Origin: Desulfovibrionaceae bacterium
GTDB taxonomy: Bacteria; Desulfobacterota; Desulfovibrionia; Desulfovibrionales; Desulfovibrionaceae
Direction: 5' to 3'
Assembly (NCBI GenBank): GCA_009773665.1
Contig: WSYE01000014.1
Span: 18,191 to 52,278 of the forward strand
DNA: 34,088 nt
Every line of letters begins with the position of its first letter. Positions within the stretch are counted from its first letter, which is position 1. Positions 1 to 7,690 of this stretch are shown in pieces. The translations under genes were made by a program, and so were the position numbers. The notes below the pieces were generated by a model. It worked only from the letters and a program-made list of their open reading frames with translations. It was not told the DNA's origin and ran no database searches.

Positions 1-648
1 GTTCACGCTCGAGCGCAGGAAACACAGTGTCACCAAGGGAAGGGAAGCCTTCAGGCGGGAGCGCGCAACCAGCAGGGCGTGGATGTTCTCCACTACCTTG
101 GCGTAGCCGTTCTCCCCTCCTCCGCGCATGGCCCGGTAGGTGTCAGCGGAAAAGGCGTCCACCGAGATGAAGATGCGCGTGAGCCCTGCCTCGATGAGCC
201 GGGCTGACATCTCCGGGGTAAGCAGGTGCCCGTTGGTGTGGAACATCACATCCAGCACGCCAAGTCGGCGGGCGGCGGCCACATATTCCGGAAAGCGCCT
301 GTTGAGCAGCGGTTCGTTGTTGTTCTCCAGGTTCACGGACCGAAGCCCCCTTGGAACGGCGTCGGCCAGAATCGCCTCGAAGATATCCAGCGGAAAGACT
401 TGGCTGGAAGCCGTGGCCGCAAACGCCTTGCGCGACCAGTAACAGAAGTTGCAGCGCAGGTTGCAGGAGTGGTTCAGCTCGAAGTCCATGTGTACGGGAA
501 AGGCGTGTTCTTCAAAACGATGGCCGCCGTCCCATATTCGGCGGTAGGCGGCCCAGGCCGAGCCGTACATCCTGGGCAGGATGTCCTGGTGGGCCGGGAG
601 CCGGTGTTTCCGGCCCTGAAAGAGCTCTTCGAGCATGGCGGAGCTCAT
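1..648 (-). CDS. Radical SAM protein, C-terminal part beyond window edge
   Basis: An open frame of 216 codons with no stop before the left edge, so only the N-terminal part is present. Residues 62-69 carry the C-x3-C-x2-C motif (CNLRCNFC) that binds the 4Fe-4S cluster of radical SAM enzymes. Further on, ENNNEPLLN, FHTNGHLL and FISVDAFSADTYRAMRG fit the strands of the partial TIM barrel (SAM-binding and 'isvDg' regions) as seen in the MoaA/SPASM-type branch. The ATG at 648 overlaps the stop of the PseI gene by 4 bp (ATGA), so it is the translationally coupled next gene of the sugar operon. The substrate is unknown. Its place suggests radical modification of a nonulosonic acid, of its side chain, or of a glycosylated peptide. 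Any C-terminal SPASM cluster would lie outside the window. Confidence 0.85.
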   Translation of the reverse strand, partial: MSSAMLEELFQGRKHRLPAHQDILPRMYGSAWAAYRRIWDGGHRFEEHAFPVHMDFELNHSCNLRCNFCYWSRKAFAATASSQVFPLDIFEAILADAVPRGLRSVNLENNNEPLLNRRFPEYVAAARRLGVLDVMFHTNGHLLTPEMSARLIEAGLTRIFISVDAFSADTYRAMRGGGENGYAKVVENIHALLVARSRLKASLPLVTLCFLRSSVN

Positions 649-1724
649 CGTGTTCCCTCGTGCTCCGGGTCTGTCTGGGCCAGCAGGTCCATGGAAAGTG
701 GCGTGCCCCTTCCGATGTCGACCCGCGCGCGGCTGGACAGCACGTCTTCCATGTGTCTGGTGTGCAGACCGAGTCCCGGCCTGAGGGAACGCACGTTGGC
801 CTCGGTGAAGCGCTCCCCAGCGCGGATGTCTTCGACCGCGAACAGCGAACGTCTGAGCGCCCTGCTGGCGGATTCGCGTTCGGAGGGCTCCAGTTTCGGC
901 TCACCCAGGGCTTTCTCGGTGGTCCGGATGGCCTTCACCATTTCACGAAACTCATGCGGTTCCATGGAGAAAGAGCTGTCCGGGCCAGGGTCGTTTCGGC
1001 TTAGGGTGATGTGCTTTTCGATCAGGCGTGCTCCCAGCGCGACTCCAGCCACGGCTGCCAGGTGCCCATGGCTGTGGTCCGAGAGCCCCGAGGGGACACC
1101 GAACAGATCCGCTAGCAGGGGGATGGCCCGCAGGCGCATTTGTTCAGGAGGAGCAGGGTAAGCGCTGACGCAATGCAGCAGGACCAAGTCGGTCGTGCCT
1201 ACGGCGCGCAGGCAGTCCACGGCTTCAGCGATCTCTCCTTGCGTGGCCATGCCCGTGGACATGATCACGGGTTTGCCCGTGCCCGCGATGCGCCTAAGCA
1301 GCGGGAGGTCCACCAGTTCGAAGGAGGCAACCTTGTGGAGTGGCGTGTCCATGCTTTCCAGAAAATCCACCGCTGTGGCGTCGAAGGGCGTCGAAAAAAT
1401 GACGATCCCGAGTTCGCGCGCCACGTCCCGCAGCCTGGGGTACCACTCCCAGGGGGTCATGGCCTGGCGGTAGAGATCGTGCAAGCGCATGCCGTCCCAG
1501 ATGGTCCCCTTGATGCGAAACCAGGGGGCGTCGCAATCGAGGGTCATGGTGTCGGGGGTGTAGGTCTGGAGCTTCACCGCGTCGGCTCCGGCGTCCTTGG
1601 CGGCGCGCAGGATGGCTTCGGCCCGTTCTATGCTCTGGTTGTGGTTGGCGGACACCTCCGCCACCACGAAAACCGGGCTGTCCGGGCCGATGCGGCGTCC
1701 CGCCAGGGTGACTTCATGTGGCAT
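645..1724 (-). CDS. pseI: Pseudaminic acid synthase PseI (NeuB family)
   Basis: Condenses phosphoenolpyruvate with 2,4-diacetamido-2,4,6-trideoxy-L-altrose to give pseudaminic acid in the cytoplasm. The N-terminal NeuB TIM barrel is clear: VAEVSANHNQS, KLQTYTPDTMTLD, FSTPFDATAVDFLES, KVASFELVDLPL, MSTGMAT and GLSDHSHG are typical of PseI rather than of sialic or legionaminic acid synthases. A C-terminal SAF/antifreeze-like domain starts near residue 285 (SLFAVEDIRAGERFTE). The frame is open up to a GTG at 1736, which would overlap the upstream stop. I prefer the ATG at 1724 because GAGG lies 6 nt before it, while the GTG has no well-spaced ribosome site. This gives 359 residues, the normal family length. 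It precedes the radical SAM gene with a 4-bp overlap. Confidence 0.93.
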   Translation of the reverse strand: MPHEVTLAGRRIGPDSPVFVVAEVSANHNQSIERAEAILRAAKDAGADAVKLQTYTPDTMTLDCDAPWFRIKGTIWDGMRLHDLYRQAMTPWEWYPRLRDVARELGIVIFSTPFDATAVDFLESMDTPLHKVASFELVDLPLLRRIAGTGKPVIMSTGMATQGEIAEAVDCLRAVGTTDLVLLHCVSAYPAPPEQMRLRAIPLLADLFGVPSGLSDHSHGHLAAVAGVALGARLIEKHITLSRNDPGPDSSFSMEPHEFREMVKAIRTTEKALGEPKLEPSERESASRALRRSLFAVEDIRAGERFTEANVRSLRPGLGLHTRHMEDVLSSRARVDIGRGTPLSMDLLAQTDPEHEGTR

Positions 1725-1732
1725 GGCTGACC

Positions 1733-2416
1733 TCACAGTCCTTGACGGCGGATGAGTTGGAAGGCTTCCGCAGCGTCAAACCCCGCCTGTGCGCCGCGCA
1801 TCCGGGCCAGGGCGGCAAGAGCCTGGGGCGACCGGGGATGGGGAAAGGGCCTTGCCTCGCTTTCGTAGATGCTCATGGCCGCCAGCTTGACGTCCAGGGT
1901 GTCGGTGACGTCCACGAACGCCTGGGGATTGAATCTTTCGCCGGTCGCGCCGAAGGCCCACTCCGTGGATGAGGGAACTTCGAAAGCGTAGACAGCACGC
2001 ACCGTCGAGCCTGGAACGGGGCGAGTGGCGGTGAGGGTGGCCCGGAAGGCCACGGTGTGGTCGACATTGAGGTCTGCGCCGTGGTGGCAAAGGATAACTT
2101 CCGGCTGGTGCCGCTCTATCAACCTTTCCACAATTTTTACCACGTCCAGCAGCGCGACGGTGTCGAAACGATTGTCCGGTAGGCCGGACATGTACAGGTT
2201 GTTCGCCCCCAGAAGCTCGGCGGCGCGCTCGCTAGCATTTCGCAGGTCATCGGTCAGAGCGGAGTCGGCCTGCTCGCGGTTCTCGAAGCGCGAGGTGGCT
2301 CCCTCTCCCAGCACGGCGATGGTCACTGAGTCTCCTTTCCGAGCGAGCCCGGCTACGGTGGCACCGCAACCGAGGACCTCGTCGTCGGGGTGAGCGGCGA
2401 TCACGAGAACATTCAT
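1733..2416 (-). CDS. PIG-L/LmbE family N-deacetylase
   Basis: A 227-residue zinc-dependent deacetylase of the PIG-L/LmbE fold. The metal-binding AHPDDE motif is at residues 8-13, and a second metal ligand motif, VDHTVAF (H-x2-H-like region after LCHHGADLN), lies in the middle. Members remove acetyl groups from N-acetylated sugars such as GlcNAc-PI, mycothiol precursors or antibiotic sugars. Here it sits between the formyltransferase and PseI genes. It starts 4 bp inside the upstream stop (ATGA), so it is surely co-translated with the sugar enzymes. My inference is that it removes an N-acetyl group from an intermediate or product, making room for another acyl group such as the formyl group of its neighbour. 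The true substrate cannot be read from sequence. Confidence 0.85.
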   Translation of the reverse strand: MNVLVIAAHPDDEVLGCGATVAGLARKGDSVTIAVLGEGATSRFENREQADSALTDDLRNASERAAELLGANNLYMSGLPDNRFDTVALLDVVKIVERLIERHQPEVILCHHGADLNVDHTVAFRATLTATRPVPGSTVRAVYAFEVPSSTEWAFGATGERFNPQAFVDVTDTLDVKLAAMSIYESEARPFPHPRSPQALAALARMRGAQAGFDAAEAFQLIRRQGL

Positions 2417-3114
2417 GACTCATCCTCCTGGGCGCGTGTGATGCGCACGTCGGCGGTGATGTGCCCGTCGCGCAAGGCCGCACGGCTGAATTCGTAGCGC
2501 ATGCCGCCGTGGGTCAGAAAGGCAGGCGGGTAGCCCTTGGCGTCAAGCATACGGACATGGTCGAAAAGAGTTTCAAGGTCCTGCGTTGGTTCTATCCGGC
2601 TCATGCCAGGCGTGCGTCTGGCGAAGTGTTCGGGGTGGCCTTCCTGCGGGACCGGCTGCGGCCAACCCGCGATCATCTCCCGCATCATGCCGAATGCCAG
2701 GCGCGAAGCCCTGATGAAGATCTCTTCTGCGGCGCCTTCCAGGTTGAGGGGCCGCTTCAGGTACACCGGGCCGGCGTCCAGTTCCCGGGTTATGCGGATG
2801 GCGCTCAGCATGGTGGATCGTATGCCACGTGCGATGAGATTCTGCAGTGGGCTGCCGCCCCGTCCGAACGGAAGATCGGTCATATGGAAGCCGACGCACT
2901 CGTGCAGGGTGTGGATGCGTTCCGGGATGATAGCGTTCCAGTGGGGAAAGAACACTGCCCTGGGCGCGGGGAGTTTCTCCAGCAGGGTGTCCAGTTCGTC
3001 CGGGGTCGCAGCGAAATGCCAAGACCCGGTAAGCTCCGGGGTGGTTTCGTCGAACAGCCGCCTGTTCCAGTCCCGCACCGCAGCAACGATGTAGGTGTTC
3101 TGGGCGTCGATCAT
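2413..3114 (-). CDS. Formyltransferase-fold protein, PseJ-like (sugar N-formyltransferase)
   Basis: A 233-residue protein with the methionyl-tRNA/sugar formyltransferase fold. The signature region GFHMTDLPFGRGGSPLQNLI (residues about 75-95) lines up with the 'NvHaSLLPrwRGaaPIq' loop of Fmt and ArnA. ELDAGPVYLKRPL follows, matching the 'LDtGd' aspartate region. The catalytic Asn of the usual N-x-H motif reads as Gly here, while His and Asp are kept. The protein is shorter than Fmt and lacks its tRNA-binding C-terminal domain. Formyltransferases of this type (called PseJ) are known from some pseudaminic acid clusters, where they put a formyl group on the 4-amino sugar in place of acetyl, using N10-formyl-tetrahydrofolate. 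It overlaps both neighbours by 4 bp. It may compete with or complement the PseH-like domain encoded just upstream. Confidence 0.82.
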   Translation of the reverse strand: MIDAQNTYIVAAVRDWNRRLFDETTPELTGSWHFAATPDELDTLLEKLPAPRAVFFPHWNAIIPERIHTLHECVGFHMTDLPFGRGGSPLQNLIARGIRSTMLSAIRITRELDAGPVYLKRPLNLEGAAEEIFIRASRLAFGMMREMIAGWPQPVPQEGHPEHFARRTPGMSRIEPTQDLETLFDHVRMLDAKGYPPAFLTHGGMRYEFSRAALRDGHITADVRITRAQEDES

Positions 3115-4643
3115 GGCGTATCCCCTATGGCTTGCGGTCCGACTCTGTAGGTGTCGGCCCCTTCAGGAGCTGCGTTGTCCTTGCCGGGCTCAGCCAGACG
3201 AAAGCCTGCCCGCACGAAACTTGCCGCAGAGGCTTTGTTGCCGCGTTTCACCTGTCCCAGGGCTGTCACGTCCGGCCCCCAAGCGTGTCGCATCACCTCA
3301 ATCCCCATGCTCAGAAGGTTCGAGCCGAGCCCGAGGCCGCGCAGGCCAGGGGCCACAGAAAAATCGATCAAGGCCGCATCGCCGTCTCTGTCGAAACGAA
3401 TCTGCCCGACTGGGACGCCGCCCCTTCCATGGGCCAGAAAGAGAAGGCTTCCGGGGGCGGCCAGCTTCCGGGAGAACCAGGCCACATGGTTTTCCCAGGG
3501 GATCGGGTCACTGCAAAAGGCGTTGGCGCGAGTGGCTGAATCGTTGGCCCAGCGAAAGAGCAGTTCGCAGTCCGCACTCTCCACGGGGCGAAGCCGCAGA
3601 GGTCCGGCAAGCATGGCCGCCAGCACCCGCCGAGCGCCTTTAGCGTCCACGAAGGCCCTTCCGGCTTGCGACATGGCCTTTCGGGCTTCCGGGTCCGCCA
3701 GCAGCGCCGCTGCCTGCCCGGCGACGCCGTCTGCGGTGAGTGCGTCTCCCCAGTCGAGGTTCACGGCGGCTCCGGCACTGCAAAGGCCCCGCACGTTGCC
3801 GCGCTGGTTGTCCGCGAATCCGGTGAGCAGCATGGGCAGCCCCATGGCAGCGGCCTCTAGGCAGGAGACTCCCCCGGCCAGTATCGCCACATCGGCCCAG
3901 GCCATGAGCCCGGGCATATCCGTGACGTACTCCGCCAGGGTGAACCCCGCTCCGGCCCGCTGGCAGGCTGCCCGGAGCTGGCTCCGGGTGGGGTTCGCGG
4001 GGCCGGACACCACCACGGCCTCCAGACCGGCTGCTACGCAACGCGCCAGGCCATCGACTACCCTGGGGGCCAGGGCCAGCGGGTCGGCGCCGCCGAGGCT
4101 CACCAGCACACGCCGGGCCTGTGCGGGGAAGCTCCGTGCCACGGGCGGCGGGGCGGAAAACTCCGGGCGCAGCAGCGCGTGCGACGGCCCGGTCAGGAGC
4201 ATGCTGCCGGGGGCCAGATTTCCATACCAGTCCGGGTCGTGCCAGGCGTTCTGGTTCAGCACCAAGTCGGCGTAGTAACGGGGACAGGCGCCGAAATCGT
4301 CCAGCCAGAGCACCCTGGCGCCAGCCTTTTTAAGGGTCGTCTGGCAGGATTCGTCGAAATGATATCCGTCCAGGGCCACCCAGCAACCGGGGCCGGACTC
4401 GCGCGCCAGAGTTTCAAGGGCACGCATGTCAACAGGGTCGGGGTGGCGCGCCGACAGCGGCAGGACGTCGATGCCCAGCGCCTGGAAGCGCCGCGCCAGG
4501 GCGGGCATGGGGTCGTGGGCGGCCCAGGCCGCGGCGAGGCCGCGCGCCTTCCAGGCCACGCCCAGGGCCAGCAGGCGCATGGCGTGCCCCACGCCCATGT
4601 CCGGCCCCGCGTCAGCGCGGAGGATAAGCCTTGGACCGTTCAC
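3111..4643 (-). CDS. pseG: PseG UDP-sugar hydrolase fused to PseH-like GNAT acetyltransferase
   Basis: A 510-residue bifunctional protein. Residues 1 to about 345 are PseG, the nucleotide-sugar hydrolase that removes UDP from UDP-2,4-diacetamido-2,4,6-trideoxy-beta-L-altropyranose. LRADAGPDMGVGHAMR with His20 is the catalytic loop, and SLGGADP plus GGVSCLEAAAMGLPMLL belong to the GT-B-like UDP-binding half. From about residue 350 a GNAT domain follows (LRLRPVESADCELLFRW, DPIPWENHVAWF, VAPGLRGLGLGSNLL with the acetyl-CoA loop). It resembles PseH, which acetylates the 4-amino group before PseG acts, so one chain may do two consecutive steps. The start is a GTG with GGAGG 6 nt upstream, overlapping the SpsF-like stop as GTGA. 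The stop overlaps the formyltransferase start as ATGA. Confidence 0.92.
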   Translation of the reverse strand: MNGPRLILRADAGPDMGVGHAMRLLALGVAWKARGLAAAWAAHDPMPALARRFQALGIDVLPLSARHPDPVDMRALETLARESGPGCWVALDGYHFDESCQTTLKKAGARVLWLDDFGACPRYYADLVLNQNAWHDPDWYGNLAPGSMLLTGPSHALLRPEFSAPPPVARSFPAQARRVLVSLGGADPLALAPRVVDGLARCVAAGLEAVVVSGPANPTRSQLRAACQRAGAGFTLAEYVTDMPGLMAWADVAILAGGVSCLEAAAMGLPMLLTGFADNQRGNVRGLCSAGAAVNLDWGDALTADGVAGQAAALLADPEARKAMSQAGRAFVDAKGARRVLAAMLAGPLRLRPVESADCELLFRWANDSATRANAFCSDPIPWENHVAWFSRKLAAPGSLLFLAHGRGGVPVGQIRFDRDGDAALIDFSVAPGLRGLGLGSNLLSMGIEVMRHAWGPDVTALGQVKRGNKASAASFVRAGFRLAEPGKDNAAPEGADTYRVGPQAIGDTP

Positions 4644-5407
4644 GGGCGGCCTCCGGCTGGTCTGTCCTGCGCCAGGGATTTGAGCAGGCCTTCGTTGCGG
4701 ATGATGCGGGCGTTCTTTTCCGCCACCTCGGGGTGGGCGTCCAGGAAGCCCCTGACCGGGGCGAAGCCGAAACCGGCCCCCGGCTCCGTGGACAGGTGGT
4801 TCAGGACCGCGTCCACCACCTCGAAGTCGGCGGGTTCGTCCACGGTGACCCGGTACCGGGAGTCGTCCCTGTCGTTCTCGAGTCGGACTAACCGGAACAA
4901 TTCGGGGTGGTTTCGCACGTACAGGGTGACATGTTCACGCTCCGAAGCCAAGATGGCGTCGCGGTGGGAGCGCTCCAGGGCCTCACGAGTGATGATCTCG
5001 CAATCCAGGCCTTCCGCAAAATCCTGTCCGGTGGCCGTGTAGTCCGCATTGCTTTGCGCATGGAGTTCCCAGACGCGCGCGCAGATTTCAGGGTCGAGCA
5101 GAGGGCAGTCCGCAGTTATGCGCATGATGTTTCGGGCGTCTACCTGCCGCGCCGCAAGCACGCAGCGGTCCAGCACGTCGTCGACGGAGCCGCGCGCAAC
5201 CAGGAAGCCCTGCGCAGCGGCCAGCTCCGCCAGTGCGTCATCCGCAGCAAGCACCGTTGTGGCCACCACCACGGTGTCAATCGGCGGCACTGCACGCAGG
5301 CGGTCCAGTAGATGGCATAACAGAGGGCGCCCCCCTGAGCGCTTCAGCACTTTTCCGGGGAACCGGGTGGAGCCCGTGCGGGCTTGAACGATGGCAGCCA
5401 GATTCAT
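4640..5407 (-). CDS. SpsF-type cytidylyltransferase
   Basis: A 255-residue nucleotidyltransferase of the SpsF/NeuA-like GT-A fold. AAIVQARTGSTRFPGKVL near the N-terminus is the CTP-binding signature. MRITADCPLLDP is the metal-binding region, and YRVTVDEPADFEVV is the C-terminal signature of SpsF. Family members are thought to make CMP- or CDP-activated sugars for coat polysaccharide or flagellin glycans, but substrates are mostly unproven. It is distinct from the NeuA/PseF-type enzyme at the head of the same operon. Its gene follows the class III aminotransferase gene after 54 bp and is coupled (GTGA) to the pseG gene. SpsF, aminotransferase and aldo/keto reductase genes travel together in many flagellin-modification clusters, so it may activate the product of those two enzymes. 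Confidence 0.85.
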   Translation of the reverse strand: MNLAAIVQARTGSTRFPGKVLKRSGGRPLLCHLLDRLRAVPPIDTVVVATTVLAADDALAELAAAQGFLVARGSVDDVLDRCVLAARQVDARNIMRITADCPLLDPEICARVWELHAQSNADYTATGQDFAEGLDCEIITREALERSHRDAILASEREHVTLYVRNHPELFRLVRLENDRDDSRYRVTVDEPADFEVVDAVLNHLSTEPGAGFGFAPVRGFLDAHPEVAEKNARIIRNEGLLKSLAQDRPAGGRP

Positions 5408-5461
5408 GCGATTGTCCCGGTGTCGTCTTCTCGGATCGATCCTCGCGCGCCAATGAAGTTG

Positions 5462-6790
5462 TCAGGTCAGCCTGGCGAAGCCTTGCTGTGCGGGGGCACC
5501 CCGTAGCATGTCCGTCACACGCCCTTCCCGCGCTGCCTGGGCCACCAACGGGAACACCTGCTCCAGGGCCTCCAGATACAGGCGCACGTGCTCGGGCGTG
5601 TGGGCGTGCATGGCGTAGAAGATGGTCGAGGCCAGTATGCCCCGGTCCAGCATGAGTTGCACGAACAGCGCCTTTTGCGCCTGGGGCTCCTCCCCGGTGA
5701 AGGCGAAATGGGCCAGGGGGGCGATGCCGCCAACCTCGACGGGCAGCCCGCATGACTCGCCCAGCGCGCGCCAGCCTTCCTGGACCTGGGCACCCAGTGC
5801 TTTGAGATGCTCCGCCACATTCAGCTCGCGGTGCTTCTTCAACACAGCCAGGGCGGCGGCTGGGCCGACCCGCTCGGTAAACATGGTGCTGCTGATAAAA
5901 CTTGTCTGGCACGCCTCCATGAAACCTTGCGTGCCGATCACGGCAGCGATGGCGTAGCCGTTGCCCAATGCCTTAGAGAACACTGCCGCGTCAGGCGTCA
6001 CGCCGGAGAGAACGAGATGCGCTCCTCCGGTGTTCAGGCGCAGTCCGGCGGAGATCTCGTCGAATATAAGCGCTGCTCCGGCCTTGTCCGCGAGTTCCCG
6101 CACCCGCTCCAGAAAACCGGGGTCGGGGTTTGCGTTTCGGATGGGCTCCATGACCACTGCGGCGATTTCGCCTTGATTCGCGTCCAGGATGGCTTCCAGC
6201 TCCTCGGGGTGATTGTACCGGAAGGGCAGGGCGGTACCGGCGAGACAGGACGGCACGCCACGAGGGTCCAGCCCCGGCAGGAGGTGGCCCGACAAGGCGT
6301 TGTCCCCGCCCAGATTGGCTGCAAGATACCAATCGTGCCAGCCGTGGTAGCCGCAGAAGGCAATCTTGTCCTTGCCCGTGGCGGCCCTTGCCAGCCGAAC
6401 GACCATGGCCATGGCTTCGCCGCCGGTGCGCGCCAGCCGGATCATTTCCGCCCAGGGGTGCAGGCGGCAGAGCTCTTCGGCCAGCAGGACCTCTTCGGGG
6501 CAGTTGAGCGAACTGGCCACGCCGTCGGCCACTGCCCGGCGCACAGCGTTATCGACGTCCGGATCGGCATAGCCCAGAACGCAGGCTCCGATGCCGGAGA
6601 TGCTCATGTCCAGGTAGCGGTTGCCGTCCAGATCCCACACGTTCGCGCCTTGGGCGCGGTTGTAATACCCCGGCCAGACGCCCAGGGAGAACATGTCTGG
6701 GCGTTTGGAGAGAAGCTGGGTCATGCCGGGGATACGGCGCTTGGCCCGCTCCTGCATGGAGGCACACTGGGTGTTGGGGGCGCAGTTCAT
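5462..6790 (-). CDS. Class III PLP aminotransferase, glutamate-1-semialdehyde aminomutase-like
   Basis: A 442-residue fold-type I PLP enzyme of aminotransferase class III, close to glutamate-1-semialdehyde 2,1-aminomutase. Visible features: WDLDGNRYLDMSISGIG near the N-terminus; the cofactor loop TGGEAMAMVVRLAR; CGYHGWHDW; FDEISAGLR (the Asp that contacts the PLP pyridine nitrogen); and Lys273 in FSKALGNGYAIAAV, the Schiff-base lysine. The context points to a sugar or sugar-acid pathway rather than tetrapyrrole synthesis. It probably aminates a keto or aldehyde carbon of a side-chain precursor. The gene starts 3 bp after the stop of the aldo/keto reductase gene. The start has only a weak ribosome site; a second in-frame ATG lies 11 codons in. 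Confidence 0.85.
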   Translation of the reverse strand: MNCAPNTQCASMQERAKRRIPGMTQLLSKRPDMFSLGVWPGYYNRAQGANVWDLDGNRYLDMSISGIGACVLGYADPDVDNAVRRAVADGVASSLNCPEEVLLAEELCRLHPWAEMIRLARTGGEAMAMVVRLARAATGKDKIAFCGYHGWHDWYLAANLGGDNALSGHLLPGLDPRGVPSCLAGTALPFRYNHPEELEAILDANQGEIAAVVMEPIRNANPDPGFLERVRELADKAGAALIFDEISAGLRLNTGGAHLVLSGVTPDAAVFSKALGNGYAIAAVIGTQGFMEACQTSFISSTMFTERVGPAAALAVLKKHRELNVAEHLKALGAQVQEGWRALGESCGLPVEVGGIAPLAHFAFTGEEPQAQKALFVQLMLDRGILASTIFYAMHAHTPEHVRLYLEALEQVFPLVAQAAREGRVTDMLRGAPAQQGFARLT

Positions 6791-6793
6791 GAT

Positions 6794-7690
6794 TTATCGG
6801 CTCTCCCAGAGGGTAGGGTTCAGAAGTCTTTCCTCTTCGTTCGGAAAGGATCGTTCAACAGTCTCGACCAGTCCGGGCACGGGAAGCATGTTCCAGACGG
6901 CGACGTTCTCACGCACCTGCTCAGGAGTTTCCGCCCCGACGAGCACCCGCCCTCCTGGGAATGCTGCCCGGGCATAGAGGAGCGCCGCCAAGCGCACCGG
7001 AAGAGCGAAACTGTCTGCCAGGGTGCGGACGGCCCGAAGCCTGGGGGCCGCAAACTGCATGTGGGCGGGCAGCGTTTCCGGGTCCATGAGCAGCAACCCC
7101 TGAAGAAACACGCTGCGCAGCATGAGCGTTTTTCCCTGCTTCAGCGCTGCGGTGCAGACCTGTGCGAAGCGGCGGTCCAAAATGTTGGCCGGAACCTGGA
7201 GCACGTCGACTCCGGGCCTGGACAGCGCGTCAAAGGCGGCTTGTGGCTGGTAGCAGGAGACGCCGACCTGGCTGGCCAGATGGTTGTCCAGGAGCGCCTG
7301 GGCGCTGTCCAGGCCGCCGGAATCCCACGACTCCAGGGCGCTCTCCCGGTGAAAGAGGATGCCAGCCAGCGTGTCCACACCCAGGCGTTCGATGCTGCTG
7401 CGTGCGCAGGCCAGCACGGCGGCCGGGTTTGCCGGATCAACCTCCGGCGGCAGCTTGGAAAACACCTCGACCTTGTCCCGGATGCCAAGCTCTGCGAGGC
7501 ATCTGCCCAACACGGATTCGCTGTCGCCGTAGGCCGTGGCGGTGTCGAAGGCGCGCACGCCCCCCTTGAACGCCTGGGCCACGATGCGCAGGGCGGTCCG
7601 GTACTCGGGCTTGCCGGAAGCATTGGCAACCCCATAGGGCATGCCAAGCTGAACGCAACCCAGAACGAGGCCTCCAGCGGGGCTGTTCAT
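6794..7690 (-). CDS. Aldo/keto reductase
   Basis: A 298-residue TIM-barrel oxidoreductase of the aldo/keto reductase superfamily. The catalytic tetrad is intact: Asp49 and Tyr54 (FDTATAYG), Lys79 (FSKLPP) and His114 (LFHRESA). The C-terminal segment PGGRVLVGAETPEQVREN fits the NADPH-binding end ('viiGarn' style). It would reduce a carbonyl of a sugar, or possibly run in the other direction. It sits between PseC (4-bp overlap, ATGA) and the class III aminotransferase (3-bp gap), so the three products are likely made together. Reductase, aminotransferase and SpsF-type cytidylyltransferase could form one side pathway to a second activated compound. The substrate is unknown. Confidence 0.88.
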   Translation of the reverse strand: MNSPAGGLVLGCVQLGMPYGVANASGKPEYRTALRIVAQAFKGGVRAFDTATAYGDSESVLGRCLAELGIRDKVEVFSKLPPEVDPANPAAVLACARSSIERLGVDTLAGILFHRESALESWDSGGLDSAQALLDNHLASQVGVSCYQPQAAFDALSRPGVDVLQVPANILDRRFAQVCTAALKQGKTLMLRSVFLQGLLLMDPETLPAHMQFAAPRLRAVRTLADSFALPVRLAALLYARAAFPGGRVLVGAETPEQVRENVAVWNMLPVPGLVETVERSFPNEEERLLNPTLWESR

